DNA of 32,606 bases from UMGS1696 sp964463375 (GTDB taxonomy: Bacteria; Bacillota; Clostridia; Oscillospirales; CAG-272), in contig CAYXBQ010000031.1 in the NCBI GenBank assembly GCA_964463375.1, positions 1-32,606 on the forward strand. Direction: 5' to 3'. The notes under the pieces are model-generated. The model was not told where the DNA came from. It saw only the letters and a program-made list of their open reading frames with translations, and did no database searches. The translations under genes and the position numbers were made by a program. Positions 1-8,423 of this stretch are shown here, one piece after another (position 1 is the first letter of the stretch; each line of letters opens with the position of its first letter).

Positions 1-26
1 GGTGCTTTTGTTATGCGGGTATACAA

Positions 27-1481
27 TTAGTCCGTGATCTTGCTGTAGCTTTCGTTGAGCTTATCTACCTTGGTCTGGAATGTCTTTTCGTTCTTGGCCA
101 GGTGGCTGGCTACGTCGGTGCTGTCTGCGATGAACAGCTCCCGTACAAACTGGTCGGGAGAGGCATCGTGCATCCGGGCGGTGTCGAAGTTCCGGTTCCG
201 GATGATGATCTGCACGATCTGGGAGGATTCCATATCACGCACGTTCTTGGTGGAAGCCAGTACGTTGATCAGGTCGGGGGTGATCATATCGTGGGACAGG
301 GCAGCCATACCCTCCAGCATGGAACCAACGAATTCCGGATCGGTACAGGACTTGGGTACAACGACCATGGAGCCGGCACCGGATACGCAGGTGGAGTAGT
401 TCTTCTGGTTTTCGTCATACTTGGGGTTGGGCAGCACACCGTAGTCGTCTTCCATATCCCGCAGGAAGGTCTCGATCTTCTGGAAGGTGATGCCGCAGAA
501 GTACGCACGACCTTCGGAGAATACCTTGAAGGAGCGTTCGTGCTGCTGATTTTCGTAGTTGGCATTGGTGCCCTTCATCAGTGCATAGGCCTTTTCATAG
601 ATGTTGGTGCATTTTTCCACATCCACATCCAGTACCACGGAGCCGTCCTTGTCCACATAGCTCAGGTCACCGCCCATGCCGTAGAACAGAGTCGCAGCAT
701 AGTCGTTCCAGGAGGTCACAGAGAACAGGTCATCGTCTACCTTGATCTCCCCGTCCCCGTTCAGGTCGGTGGTCAAGCCGTCTGCAATGGTCAGCAGCTT
801 GTCAATGGTCCAGGTGCCGTTCAGCGCATCCTCATAGGGATATTCGATCCCATTGTTGTCAAAGAGCACCTTGTTGAACAGCATGCATTCGGAGGTCAGC
901 AGCTCGGTGGGAGAAATATCCCCGATGGCCATGAACAGCTTCCCATAGATCGTCATGTCGTCGATCTCGTTCTGGTCCCACCATTCCTTAGTCAGATCCA
1001 CGTGGGGCAGCTTGTAGAAATCGTACAGGAAACCACCGGAGGCCAGACCGTTGGCGGTGTAGTTGGTCAGATACAGGTCGTAGGACAGGTCCCCAGACTG
1101 GGCATCCTTCTGCACGGCGTTGTTGATGTTGCTGTAATTTTCATCTCTTTCCGCGCTCATCTTCACGTTATAGAGCTCCGATACAGCTACGTTCCGGTTG
1201 TACACCAGGTCGTTCAGGGTCGCACCGGTCAGCTCCGTGGCATCGATATCCACACCACGCTGGTCCTGGTCGGTGGAGATCATGCGATAGTCCCGGCCGC
1301 CAAAGTCGGTGACGGTCAGGGTATCCGCAGCTTTGGTTTCTTCGGTCTCCGGTGTAGTTGTTTCCAGATCGGTGACAGTGGTATCAGCACCGGTGGTCTC
1401 GCTTGTGCTATTGTCTCCGCAGGCGGTCATAGAGCACAGCAGCATGAGCAGGCATAATAGAAGAGAAATCGGTTTCCGCAT
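27..1481 (-). CDS. Extracellular solute-binding lipoprotein (ABC transporter receptor)
   Basis: The 484-residue product starts with a lysine/arginine-containing n-region, a leucine-rich core and a lipobox ending at Cys21 (SMTAC), followed by a Thr/Glu-rich tether, so it should be a lipid-anchored receptor on the outer face of the membrane. Length and layout fit the large family-1 sugar-binding proteins of Clostridia. It is a paralogue of the product at 3378-4850: both have a DxGG motif after the tether, an EAVYNRN-like or DLVYNRN segment, DLT.(E/P).W, and a W.(I/L)D.L pattern near residue 230. No permease or ATPase gene lies nearby. A ribosome binding site (AAGGAG) precedes the ATG. The ligand cannot be told from sequence. 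Solute-binding class confident, substrate unknown. Confidence 0.85.
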   Translation of the reverse strand: MRKPISLLLCLLMLLCSMTACGDNSTSETTGADTTVTDLETTTPETEETKAADTLTVTDFGGRDYRMISTDQDQRGVDIDATELTGATLNDLVYNRNVAVSELYNVKMSAERDENYSNINNAVQKDAQSGDLSYDLYLTNYTANGLASGGFLYDFYKLPHVDLTKEWWDQNEIDDMTIYGKLFMAIGDISPTELLTSECMLFNKVLFDNNGIEYPYEDALNGTWTIDKLLTIADGLTTDLNGDGEIKVDDDLFSVTSWNDYAATLFYGMGGDLSYVDKDGSVVLDVDVEKCTNIYEKAYALMKGTNANYENQQHERSFKVFSEGRAYFCGITFQKIETFLRDMEDDYGVLPNPKYDENQKNYSTCVSGAGSMVVVPKSCTDPEFVGSMLEGMAALSHDMITPDLINVLASTKNVRDMESSQIVQIIIRNRNFDTARMHDASPDQFVRELFIADSTDVASHLAKNEKTFQTKVDKLNESYSKITD

Positions 1482-1522
1482 AAAGTATACTCCTTGTATA
1501 TGTTCGGAAAAATTCTAACAAT

Positions 1523-1551
1523 ACTATACCATACAATCGTGACGTAAGTGT
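1523..1551 (-). promoter_or_regulatory. Possible promoter of the solute-binding protein gene
   Basis: On the minus strand a TATAGT -10 box (1523-1528) is preceded by TATGG. The -35 position (1546-1551) reads ACACTT, a poor match, so the promoter would be weak or activator-dependent. It lies about 40 bases upstream of the start codon at 1481. Confidence 0.35.
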
Positions 1552-1591
1552 GAACATCCAACAGTTATTTTTTTGAATAATGGACATAAAA

Positions 1592-1650
1592 TAGAAAAAT
1601 CCTGCTGCAACGGTGGAAAAAATGGGCGAAAACACCATCGCTGCCGCAGG
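1592..1650 (-). terminator. Probable terminator after the HAD phosphatase gene
   Basis: Reading the minus strand, an imperfect stem with outer arms CCTGCGGCA and TGCAGCAGG is followed by ATTTTTCTATTTT. It lies just downstream of the stop codon at 1666. The loop is long and the stem has mismatches, so confidence is moderate. Confidence 0.45.
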
Positions 1651-1665
1651 TATTTGTGCTAAATG

Positions 1666-2331
1666 TCAAATTTTATCGAAGCAAAGCATTTGTGCCAGCT
1701 CTGCGGGAGAATCGGCAAAGGTCGTGGCACCGTGGTCCAGCAGAAACGCCCGATCCCGGAAGCCCCAGGTCACGGAAATGCAGTCGATGCCCGCATTTTG
1801 CGCCGTGGCAATATCCACGTCCGAATCCCCAATGTACACGCATTCGGCAGGCGGTACATCCAGCTGCTGCATAACAGCAAATACTGTATCCGGCGCAGGC
1901 TTTTTGCGAATGCCCATGTCCTCCCGTTCTCCCACCGCCACCGGGATGCTGGGAAAATAATACTGCACCAGCTCGCAGACTGCATCGTGGAATTTGTTGG
2001 ATACCACCGCCAGCTTGCATCCTGCGGCAGAAAGCTGTGCCAACATCTCCGGGATCCCCGCATAGGGTGCCGTTTTGTTCCGGGCGATCTTGGCATAGGC
2101 TGTGCGGAAGGTGGCAAGACAATTTTCAAAATCGGGATTTTCCTTCCCTTGGGGGATCATCGCCTCCATGAGTCGAGCCACCCCGTTGCCCACCGCCATC
2201 CGCACCTCCTCGATGGAACGATTGGGAAAGCCGTGGCTTGTCAGTGCCGTATTGACACCGTCTGCTAAGTCGTCCAGGGTGTTCAGCAGGGTGCCGTCTA
2301 AATCAAAAATAATAGCCGTATAGGAGCGCAT
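1666..2331 (-). CDS. gph: HAD-superfamily phosphatase, phosphoglycolate phosphatase-like
   Basis: A 221-residue haloacid dehalogenase-fold enzyme, the usual length for the Gph/PGP group. Motif I is FDLDGTLLNT, with nucleophile Asp10 and acid/base Asp12. Motif II is VVSNK, and motif IV is IGDSDVDIATAQNAG near residue 170. The helical cap between motifs I and II fits subfamily IA. The family hydrolyses small phosphomonoesters such as 2-phosphoglycolate, and the real substrate often differs. The ATG is preceded by AAAGGAA and by a strong promoter whose -35 box overlaps the stop codon of the AraC-type gene. It is cytosolic and probably transcribed alone. The symbol reflects family resemblance, not proof of substrate. 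Confidence 0.85.
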   Translation of the reverse strand: MRSYTAIIFDLDGTLLNTLDDLADGVNTALTSHGFPNRSIEEVRMAVGNGVARLMEAMIPQGKENPDFENCLATFRTAYAKIARNKTAPYAGIPEMLAQLSAAGCKLAVVSNKFHDAVCELVQYYFPSIPVAVGEREDMGIRKKPAPDTVFAVMQQLDVPPAECVYIGDSDVDIATAQNAGIDCISVTWGFRDRAFLLDHGATTFADSPAELAQMLCFDKI

Positions 2332-2348
2332 ACTCGATATTCCTTTCC

Positions 2349-2360
2349 ATACAATTGTAT
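2349..2360. promoter_or_regulatory. 12-bp palindrome at the predicted transcription start of the HAD gene
   Basis: ATACAATTGTAT is a perfect 12-base palindrome lying just downstream of the -10 box at 2364-2369, so it should span the transcription start. This is a typical position for a repressor operator. No regulator can be named from it. Confidence 0.3.
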
Positions 2361-2363
2361 ACC

Positions 2364-2392
2364 ATTATACACCATACCGACGCAAATGTCAA
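2364..2392 (-). promoter_or_regulatory. Sigma-A promoter of the HAD phosphatase gene
   Basis: Minus-strand TTGACA (2387-2392), a 17-base spacer and TATAAT (2364-2369), with TGTG just before the -10 box: a consensus-grade housekeeping promoter. The -35 overlaps the last codon and stop of the upstream AraC-type gene. Confidence 0.8.
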
Positions 2393-3237
2393 ATCGGTGT
2401 GTTCTTCTGCATCAACCGACGATAGGCAAGGGGAGACATCCCCATCTTTTTCTGGAACAGTGCGGAAAAATAGTTGGAATCGTTGAAGCCTACGGACAGA
2501 GCGATCTCCGTGACGGACAGGGAAAAATGCTTGAGCAGCGCCACCGCATCCTCCAGCCGCAGATCGTTGATGGTGTCCCGGATCCCCCTGCCAAAGGTGG
2601 CGTTGTACTGGGTGCTCATGTAGGAGCGGCTACAGGAGAAATGCCGGCATATGTCCGCCGAGGTGATGTGCTCCGTGTAGTGCAGCCGGATGTATTCCTC
2701 CACCGCATGGGGAAAATCCAGATCGGTCTTGGGAGCGGCTTCGGTTTGGGTCGCCAGCTGTAGCATACAGACAAGGGGCGTGATCACCGTTTCCAGCCAA
2801 ACCGGATCCGGCAACGTGGTCTTCGTTGTGCTGTAGACCCGTTGCAGCTCCGACAGCGGTAGACCATACTTTTCGGAAATAGCAGAAAGATATGCCTCTC
2901 CGTTTTCTGCCCGGTAACCGCTGACGGAAATGAATCCCGCCGCATTTTTGGCATCGGGATAGGGAAAAACATACTCCCGGATCCCCGCATGACAGCAGCC
3001 GCAATAGGGCCCGGACTTGGCTTTTTGGAATACAGCATATTGCTTTGCCACACAGTGCTCGTATGCGCTGGGACAGGTTTTTAAGTAGAAGCAATAGGGA
3101 TTGGTGTGGATGTTCAGGGCGTGCAGCTCGGCGGTGTGCCGGATGGGATGGGGACGGGCAAAGTGGATGGATACGGCCAGGTCGTGCTCCTTTTGCAAAA
3201 ACAAAACATATTGCAGGATCGATTGTGCCAATTCCAT
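2389..3237 (-). CDS. AraC-family regulator with PocR-type ligand-sensing domain
   Basis: I place the start at 3237, giving 282 residues, because GGAGG lies 9 bases before that ATG; the longer TTG reading would swallow the ribosome binding site. The N-terminal ~155 residues contain a cysteine cluster (Cys49, Cys55, Cys62, Cys79, Cys81, Cys82) and GFISVSGYR, which fits a PocR sensory domain. The C-terminal ~100 residues carry two helix-turn-helix units, the second with the AraC signature (IALSVGFNDSNYFS.LF, then GMSP..YRR). PocR-AraC proteins usually activate neighbouring metabolic or sugar-uptake operons in response to a small molecule. It is divergent from the solute-binding protein/FAD oxidoreductase operon and shares its promoter region, so it probably controls that operon. 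The effector is unknown. Confidence 0.85.
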   Translation of the reverse strand: MELAQSILQYVLFLQKEHDLAVSIHFARPHPIRHTAELHALNIHTNPYCFYLKTCPSAYEHCVAKQYAVFQKAKSGPYCGCCHAGIREYVFPYPDAKNAAGFISVSGYRAENGEAYLSAISEKYGLPLSELQRVYSTTKTTLPDPVWLETVITPLVCMLQLATQTEAAPKTDLDFPHAVEEYIRLHYTEHITSADICRHFSCSRSYMSTQYNATFGRGIRDTINDLRLEDAVALLKHFSLSVTEIALSVGFNDSNYFSALFQKKMGMSPLAYRRLMQKNTPI

Positions 3238-3298
3238 AGCAAATACCTCCGTGAACAAAACCTAAGAAAATACAGAACAAGATCACAGGAAAAACGGA

Positions 3299-3347
3299 AA
3301 AATGTGCGGTATAATAACAGTATACCACAAATGTGCGCATTTGAAAA
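3299..3347. promoter_or_regulatory. Overlapping divergent promoters with direct repeats
   Basis: Rightward: a TATAAT (3310-3315) without a good -35, as expected for an activator-dependent promoter. Leftward: TATACT on the minus strand (3319-3324) with TTTTCA (3342-3347) 17 bases away. The two -10 boxes form an inverted repeat (GGTATA 3308-3313, TATACC 3321-3326), so two polymerases could not bind together. AAATGTGCG occurs twice, at about 3299-3307 and 3329-3337, and may be the AraC-type regulator's binding site. Confidence 0.55.
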
Positions 3348-3377
3348 GAGAAAAAATCACGAAAGGAACGCAAAACG

Positions 3378-4850
3378 ATGAAAAAATCTATGGGCTACAT
3401 GCTGCTGGCGGCACTGCTTCTGCAAATGGTTTCCTGTGGGAGTGGTGACGGCAATGCAGTAGAGGACACAACACCAACCAACGAAACTACCACGCAAAGC
3501 GAAACGGCAGTGGAGACCACCTATCTGGATACGCTGCCGGCAACGGATCTGGGTGGTGCGACCATCAATACCCTGATCCGGGAAGAGTGCCAGGACGAGT
3601 TTTCCGCAGACCTGACGGGGGACGTGATCGATGAGGCCGTGTACAACCGCAACCTGGCGTTGGAGGAACGGTTCTCCTGCACGCTGACCTACACCATCGA
3701 GCTGGGCAGCTGGGCCTATGCCGCCACTTATCAGGACACCATTCGCGGCACGGTGATGGCGGGGGACGACACCTATGATATGGTGACCGGACAGAGCAAC
3801 ATCATCCAGCCGCTGAACGCAGAGGGGGTGTTCGTGAACCTGCTGGACGAAGACGTGATCGATCTGACCAGACCCTATTGGGTGGACTCCTATGCAGACG
3901 GCATCAATTTGGCGGGCAAGGTGTGTACCCTGTGCGGCGACTTTGCTCTGTCCTCCTTCTCCCAGGCAAACGTGATCTTCTTCAACAAATCCATCATGGA
4001 CGACTACGGCATCGCCTATCCCTACGAACTGGCGCTGGAAGGCAACTGGACGCTGGATACCTTCATGGGTATGGCGGAGGACACCACCATCGACCTGAAC
4101 GGTGACCAGGTGCTGGATCTGTCTGACCTGCGTGGGTTCTGCGCCTATGGCAACTCCGTGCAGCCGTTCTTCTCCTCCTGCGGCCTGGAATACACCCACA
4201 TCGGGGACGACGGCAAGCGGCAGATCAACACACCTTCTGACACCATGGTGGAGATCGCAGACCGGCTGAATACCTTCTGCCACAGCACCAGCTTTGCCAA
4301 CGCCATGAAGGTGTATGACAATACAAACGGTCTTGGACTGGAACCGTCGATGGCACAAAGCTTCCGAGAAGGCAGCTACCTGTTCATGGGTATGGTGCTG
4401 GATGGCATCGAGGAGCTGCGGGACATGGAGGTGGATTTCGGGATCCTGCCGTACCCCAAAGCCAATGCTGAGCAGTCTACCTACCGTACCACGATCCTGC
4501 GGCGGTACACCGTGGCAGCCATTCCCGGTACCGCCAAGGACAGCGGCAGCTCTGCCCTGATCTTAGAGGCTATGGCGGCAGAAGGCTATGACAAGATCAT
4601 TCCGAAGTATTACGAAGTGGCACTGAAGACCAAATATATCCGGGACGAAAGCTCGTCACAGGTGCTGGATCTGATCAAGAATTCCCTGTATCTGGAGTTT
4701 GCCGACCTGTACTACACCGATCTCGGCATGAGCGATTTCTTTGCCGCATACGTGATCGACAATAACGCCGGTACCTTTGCCAGCTCCTGGGAGAAGCAAA
4801 GCACGACCTGGGCTACCAAGCTGGCAAAGCTGTATGAAATGAATGCCTGA
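3378..4850 (+). CDS. Extracellular solute-binding lipoprotein (ABC transporter receptor)
   Basis: A 490-residue exported lipoprotein: basic n-region, hydrophobic core, lipobox ending at Cys20 (MVSC), then a Thr-rich tether to about residue 45. The mature part has the paired landmarks of its paralogue at 27-1481: DLGGATI, EAVYNRN, DLTRPYW, and GNWTLD near residue 225. It also has a short calcium-loop-like stretch (DLNGDQVLDLSD). AAAGGAA precedes the start. The FAD-dependent oxidoreductase begins 13 bases after the stop, so the two are co-transcribed. That suggests the imported compound, likely a sugar or sugar acid, is oxidised in the same pathway. Permeases must be encoded elsewhere. Class confident, ligand unknown. 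Confidence 0.85.
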   Translation: MKKSMGYMLLAALLLQMVSCGSGDGNAVEDTTPTNETTTQSETAVETTYLDTLPATDLGGATINTLIREECQDEFSADLTGDVIDEAVYNRNLALEERFSCTLTYTIELGSWAYAATYQDTIRGTVMAGDDTYDMVTGQSNIIQPLNAEGVFVNLLDEDVIDLTRPYWVDSYADGINLAGKVCTLCGDFALSSFSQANVIFFNKSIMDDYGIAYPYELALEGNWTLDTFMGMAEDTTIDLNGDQVLDLSDLRGFCAYGNSVQPFFSSCGLEYTHIGDDGKRQINTPSDTMVEIADRLNTFCHSTSFANAMKVYDNTNGLGLEPSMAQSFREGSYLFMGMVLDGIEELRDMEVDFGILPYPKANAEQSTYRTTILRRYTVAAIPGTAKDSGSSALILEAMAAEGYDKIIPKYYEVALKTKYIRDESSSQVLDLIKNSLYLEFADLYYTDLGMSDFFAAYVIDNNAGTFASSWEKQSTTWATKLAKLYEMNA

Positions 4851-4863
4851 TAGGAGGATAGCT

Positions 4864-6642
4864 ATGTCTTTACATAAGTTTACACACCATGCGGATCTGT
4901 GCGTGGTCGGCGGTGGACTGGCGGGGATGTGTGCTGCCATTGCCGCTGCACGAGGCGGCTCGAAGGTCGTATTGATCCAGGATCGGCCGGTGCTGGGGGG
5001 GAATGCATCCTCCGAGATCCGGATGTGGGTCTGCGGCTCCGATGGTCACAACAACCGGGAGACGGGACTTATCGAGGAGATCTCGCTGTGCTCCCTGTAC
5101 CGGAACCCCGACAAAAACTACGCCATCTGGGATGGGATCTTATACGAAAAGGTGCGCTTTGAGAAAAACATCACCCTGCTGCTGAACTGCTCCGTGTGCG
5201 ATGCGACCATGGAAGACGGCAAGATCACCTCCGTCACCGGCTGGCAGACCACCACCCAACAGTGGCACACCGTGAACGCCACCAACTTTGCCGACTGCTC
5301 CGGCGACAGCGTGCTGGCTCCTCTGACCGGTGCGGAATTTCGTGTGGGCAGAGAAGCAGCAACGGAGTTTGGGGAAAAGACCTCCCAGGTGGAAGCGGAC
5401 AGACAGACCATGGGCATGAGCTGCCTGATCCAGATGCGCAAAAGCGATCGGGCAACTACCTTTATTCCACCGTCCTGGGCCATGAAAATGACACCGGAGG
5501 TCATCAAGCTGCGCAAACCTCATATGGACACCACCTACGAAAACTTCTGGTACATGGAGCTGGGCGGCAACCGGGACTCCATTTGGGACACCGAAGCCCT
5601 GCGGGATGAACTGGTGGCTATGGCCTATGGGATGGTGGACTACATCAAAAACAGCGGCGAGGTGCCGGACGGTGCCTATTGGGAGCTGGACTTCCTTGGT
5701 TTCCTGCCGGGCAAGCGGGAGTCTCGCCGGATGCTGGGTGCCTATCTCATGACCCAGACCGATGTACTGTCCGGCGGCAATTTCCCGGATACAGTGGCAT
5801 ACGGCGGCTGGCCTCTGGACGATCACCACCCGGACGGCTTCTACCATGCGGGCAATCCCAATGTATGGGGACGCACCCCCGCACCCTACGGGATCCCCTA
5901 TCGCTGCCTGTACTCTCGCAATGTGCCCAACCTGTTCTTTGCCGGACGCAATATCTCCATGACCCACGCTGCCATGAGCAGTGCCCGTGTGATGGCGACC
6001 TGTGCGCTGCTGGGAGAGGCTGTGGGAGAAGCGGCCAACATCGCCCGTGAATTCGCCCTGTCCCCGGCAGGTGTGTATGCGGAAAAGTTGGATCTGCTGC
6101 AGCAGCGGCTGATGGAACACGGCTGCTTCCTGCCCCGCTTTGCCCGTACCATCGCCGAGATCTGCCAAAATGCTGCGCTGACCGGAGAGGCGGAAGATCT
6201 GGACGTGCTGCGAGATGGGATCGACCGGAACAACCACACCTATGGCGAAGACGATCACAGCATCACACTGCCCCTGGGCAAACCGGTGACCTACACCTTT
6301 GCATCCCCCACGGTACTGCACAATATCCATCTGGCATTTGATTCCGACTTAGACCGCAAGACGTTGCCGGGGGACGAATGCGAACGCCGTCACTCCATGC
6401 GTGCCAATGTTACGCCGGACAGCCCCACCATGTGTATGCCAAAGACCTTGGTGAAGGGCTATCGTCTGACTGCCACCGATGCACAGGGCAATGCTGTGAC
6501 GCTGGCAGAAGTGGACACCAACCTGCTGCAATGCGTGAACGTACCCTTGTGCGGCACCTACACCAGCGTGACCTTTGTGCCGGTGGCAAGCTGGGATGCG
6601 GATGCCACAGATGTAGCGGTATTCTCCTTCGATCTCCGATAA
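4864..6642 (+). CDS. FAD-dependent oxidoreductase (FAD_oxidored family)
   Basis: Start chosen at 4864 (592 residues) because TAGGAGG sits 7 bases upstream; an upstream in-frame ATG overlaps the preceding gene and lacks a site. Residues 12-45 form a dinucleotide-binding beta-alpha-beta unit (VVGGGLAG, acidic-end strand VVLIQD), followed by RPVLGGNASSEIRM, the hallmark of the FAD_oxidored (PF12831) family. A late FAD-contact segment, NLFFAGRNISMTHAA, lies near residue 360. About 130 C-terminal residues after position 460 look like a separate beta-rich domain. Members are poorly characterised and commonly sit in carbohydrate-use loci. No signal peptide is visible, so it should be cytosolic. Its partner is the co-transcribed receptor. 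The substrate cannot be assigned. Confidence 0.8.
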   Translation: MSLHKFTHHADLCVVGGGLAGMCAAIAAARGGSKVVLIQDRPVLGGNASSEIRMWVCGSDGHNNRETGLIEEISLCSLYRNPDKNYAIWDGILYEKVRFEKNITLLLNCSVCDATMEDGKITSVTGWQTTTQQWHTVNATNFADCSGDSVLAPLTGAEFRVGREAATEFGEKTSQVEADRQTMGMSCLIQMRKSDRATTFIPPSWAMKMTPEVIKLRKPHMDTTYENFWYMELGGNRDSIWDTEALRDELVAMAYGMVDYIKNSGEVPDGAYWELDFLGFLPGKRESRRMLGAYLMTQTDVLSGGNFPDTVAYGGWPLDDHHPDGFYHAGNPNVWGRTPAPYGIPYRCLYSRNVPNLFFAGRNISMTHAAMSSARVMATCALLGEAVGEAANIAREFALSPAGVYAEKLDLLQQRLMEHGCFLPRFARTIAEICQNAALTGEAEDLDVLRDGIDRNNHTYGEDDHSITLPLGKPVTYTFASPTVLHNIHLAFDSDLDRKTLPGDECERRHSMRANVTPDSPTMCMPKTLVKGYRLTATDAQGNAVTLAEVDTNLLQCVNVPLCGTYTSVTFVPVASWDADATDVAVFSFDLR

Positions 6643-6658
6643 ACGTAGATAGCATAGC

Positions 6659-6699
6659 AAAAAGCGGACCGATCCATTTTGGTGGACGATCCGCTTTTT
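6659..6699. terminator. Bidirectional rho-independent terminator
   Basis: Arms AAAAAGCGGA (6659-6668) and TCCGCTTTTT (6690-6699) pair perfectly, with further pairing inside. A-tract and T-tract on either side let it serve both the oxidoreductase (rightward) and the MATE gene (leftward), which converge here. Confidence 0.85.
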
Positions 6700-6725
6700 G
6701 TATGCCGTTTTTTAAGCCGGACCTT

Positions 6726-8156
6726 TTAAGCCGATACCTCCGGATGCTCTTGCAGGAAGAGCTTTTTGGTATGGCGATAGGCACGGAAATAGTTGATGGT
6801 ATGTACCGCTGTGGTGATGAACCAGCTGATGGGGTAGGAGATATACAGGATCGGCAGGGTGCGATGCCAGGAGAAAACAGTGTAGATCCACAGGATCCGC
6901 AGACCACAGGCACCGAGCATGGAGGTGATCATAGGCGTGACCGACATCCCCATACCACGCTGACAGCCGGTCATGACCTCCATTAGGCCGCAAAGGAAGT
7001 AGGGCACCATGACATAGAGCAGTCTGGTCATGCCGTAGCCGATGGCTTCTACATTTTCCGCATTGGCTTGGATCTCCGCAGCGGTCGTGGGGTCGTTTGT
7101 CACCGGCAGATAGATCTCCAAAAGCGGCTCTCCGACCATGTACATGAGCGAACCCAGCACCAGCCCGATGATGGTCACGATGGCAGCGCAGGACAGGGTC
7201 ACTTTGTGGATCTTATGGATGTTCCCGGCACCCACATGCTGTCCCACGAAGGTCAATGCCGCCTGATACAGGGAGTTCATGGCGGTGTACACGAAGCCCT
7301 CCAGCTGGGATGCCGCCGTGTTGCCCGACATGACCACCGACCCAAAGGAGTTGATGGAGGACTGGATCAGCACGTTGGAGATGGAGAACACACTGCTTTG
7401 CAGCCCGGTAGGCAGACCCACCTGCACGATGCGGCGCAGCTTGTTCGGATAGATGCGCAGATGCCGCAGATCGATGTGACAGCAGTCATCCGCCGGCAGC
7501 CGGAGCATATAGAGGATCACCATGACCATGGAGACGTACTGGGAAATGATGGTCGCCCATGCCACACCGGCCACGCCCATGTGGAACACGATAACGAACA
7601 CCAGATTCAAGATGACGTTGATGATGCCGGAGATCGTCAGAAAGTACAGCGGTCGTTTGGTGTCCCCCACCGAACGCAGGATGGAGGCACAGAAGTTATA
7701 CACCATGGAGGCCGGTGTGCCGAGGAAATAGATCTTCAGATACAGCGTGGACAGGGGCAGTACGTTGTCCGGCGAGCCCATCCAGCGCAAAAACGTGCCG
7801 GAGCAGAAAAAGCCGATGATCCCCACCAGGATGCCGCCAAAAAAGCTGATGAGCAGCGAGGTCTGCACCGATTGCCGCACACCGTCCTTGTTGCCTGCAC
7901 CGTAATCCTGGGAAACCGCAACGCTGGCCCCGGTCGCCAGTCCCATGCATATGTTGACGATCAGATTGATCAGTGCCCCGGTGGAACCTACAGCAGCCAG
8001 CGCCGTCTGCCCGTCGAACTGTCCGACCACGATATTGTCGGCGGCATTGTACAGCAGCTGTAGCATACCGGTGGCGATCAGGGGCAAGCTGAACCGTAGG
8101 ATGTTGGGGATCATAGGACCGTTGAGAATATCGATCCGCTTGGCAGATGATGCCAT
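6726..8156 (-). CDS. MATE-family multidrug/metabolite exporter
   Basis: The 476-residue length and pattern of about 12 hydrophobic segments fit the MatE family of cation-coupled exporters. The N-terminus has the family features DILNGPM......FSLPL, then a helix ending with NAADNIVVGQF and AVGST, and GLATGASVAVSQDYGAGN near residue 90. The second half repeats this layout (AASQLEGFVYTAMNSLYQAALTFVGQHVGAGN), as expected of the two-fold MatE repeat. It sits in the cytoplasmic membrane and expels drugs or metabolites; the substrate is unknown. AAGGAGG precedes the ATG. Transcribed alone, between its own promoter (8211-8239) and the shared terminator. Confidence 0.9.
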   Translation of the reverse strand: MASSAKRIDILNGPMIPNILRFSLPLIATGMLQLLYNAADNIVVGQFDGQTALAAVGSTGALINLIVNICMGLATGASVAVSQDYGAGNKDGVRQSVQTSLLISFFGGILVGIIGFFCSGTFLRWMGSPDNVLPLSTLYLKIYFLGTPASMVYNFCASILRSVGDTKRPLYFLTISGIINVILNLVFVIVFHMGVAGVAWATIISQYVSMVMVILYMLRLPADDCCHIDLRHLRIYPNKLRRIVQVGLPTGLQSSVFSISNVLIQSSINSFGSVVMSGNTAASQLEGFVYTAMNSLYQAALTFVGQHVGAGNIHKIHKVTLSCAAIVTIIGLVLGSLMYMVGEPLLEIYLPVTNDPTTAAEIQANAENVEAIGYGMTRLLYVMVPYFLCGLMEVMTGCQRGMGMSVTPMITSMLGACGLRILWIYTVFSWHRTLPILYISYPISWFITTAVHTINYFRAYRHTKKLFLQEHPEVSA

Positions 8157-8210
8157 AACACACCCTCCTTATGGAATATATAAAATAGGATAGAAAACGA
8201 TAGTGAACAC

Positions 8211-8239
8211 ATTATAACACAGTTTTGGCAAAATTGCAA
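8211..8239 (-). promoter_or_regulatory. Promoter of the MATE exporter gene
   Basis: Minus-strand TTGCAA (8234-8239), 17-base spacer, TATAAT (8211-8216). It leaves an untranslated leader of about 50 bases. The 8157-8423 intergenic stretch holds only this and the divergent murD promoter; no other feature was seen there. Confidence 0.7.
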
Positions 8240-8357
8240 TCCACAGGAAGCGAAAATTATCGATAGCGGACACAAATTTTGTAGGCAACATGCTGTGTTT
8301 TGTAAGGAAGAAATCGGCAGAAAAGTACGGATGGTGGGTTTGTTTCCGATTTTCCTC

Positions 8358-8386
8358 TTGCATATTCGAGCCGGATGCGTTATAAT
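8358..8386 (+). promoter_or_regulatory. Promoter of murD
   Basis: TTGCAT (8358-8363), 17-base spacer, TATAAT (8381-8386), about 40 bases before the murD start codon. Probably also drives the M42 peptidase genes downstream, since no terminator is visible between them. Confidence 0.7.
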
Positions 8387-8423
8387 ATAGCATAGAAATG
8401 GATATGGGATTGAGGTATATACA

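Noticed and set aside
102..1457. A 451-codon open frame opposite the first solute-binding gene
   Set aside because: Low-complexity Val/Gly/His-rich translation without family motifs; it is the antisense shadow of a convincing lipoprotein gene. The same applies to 5140-6330, 23585-24838 and 26310-27875 on the minus strand.
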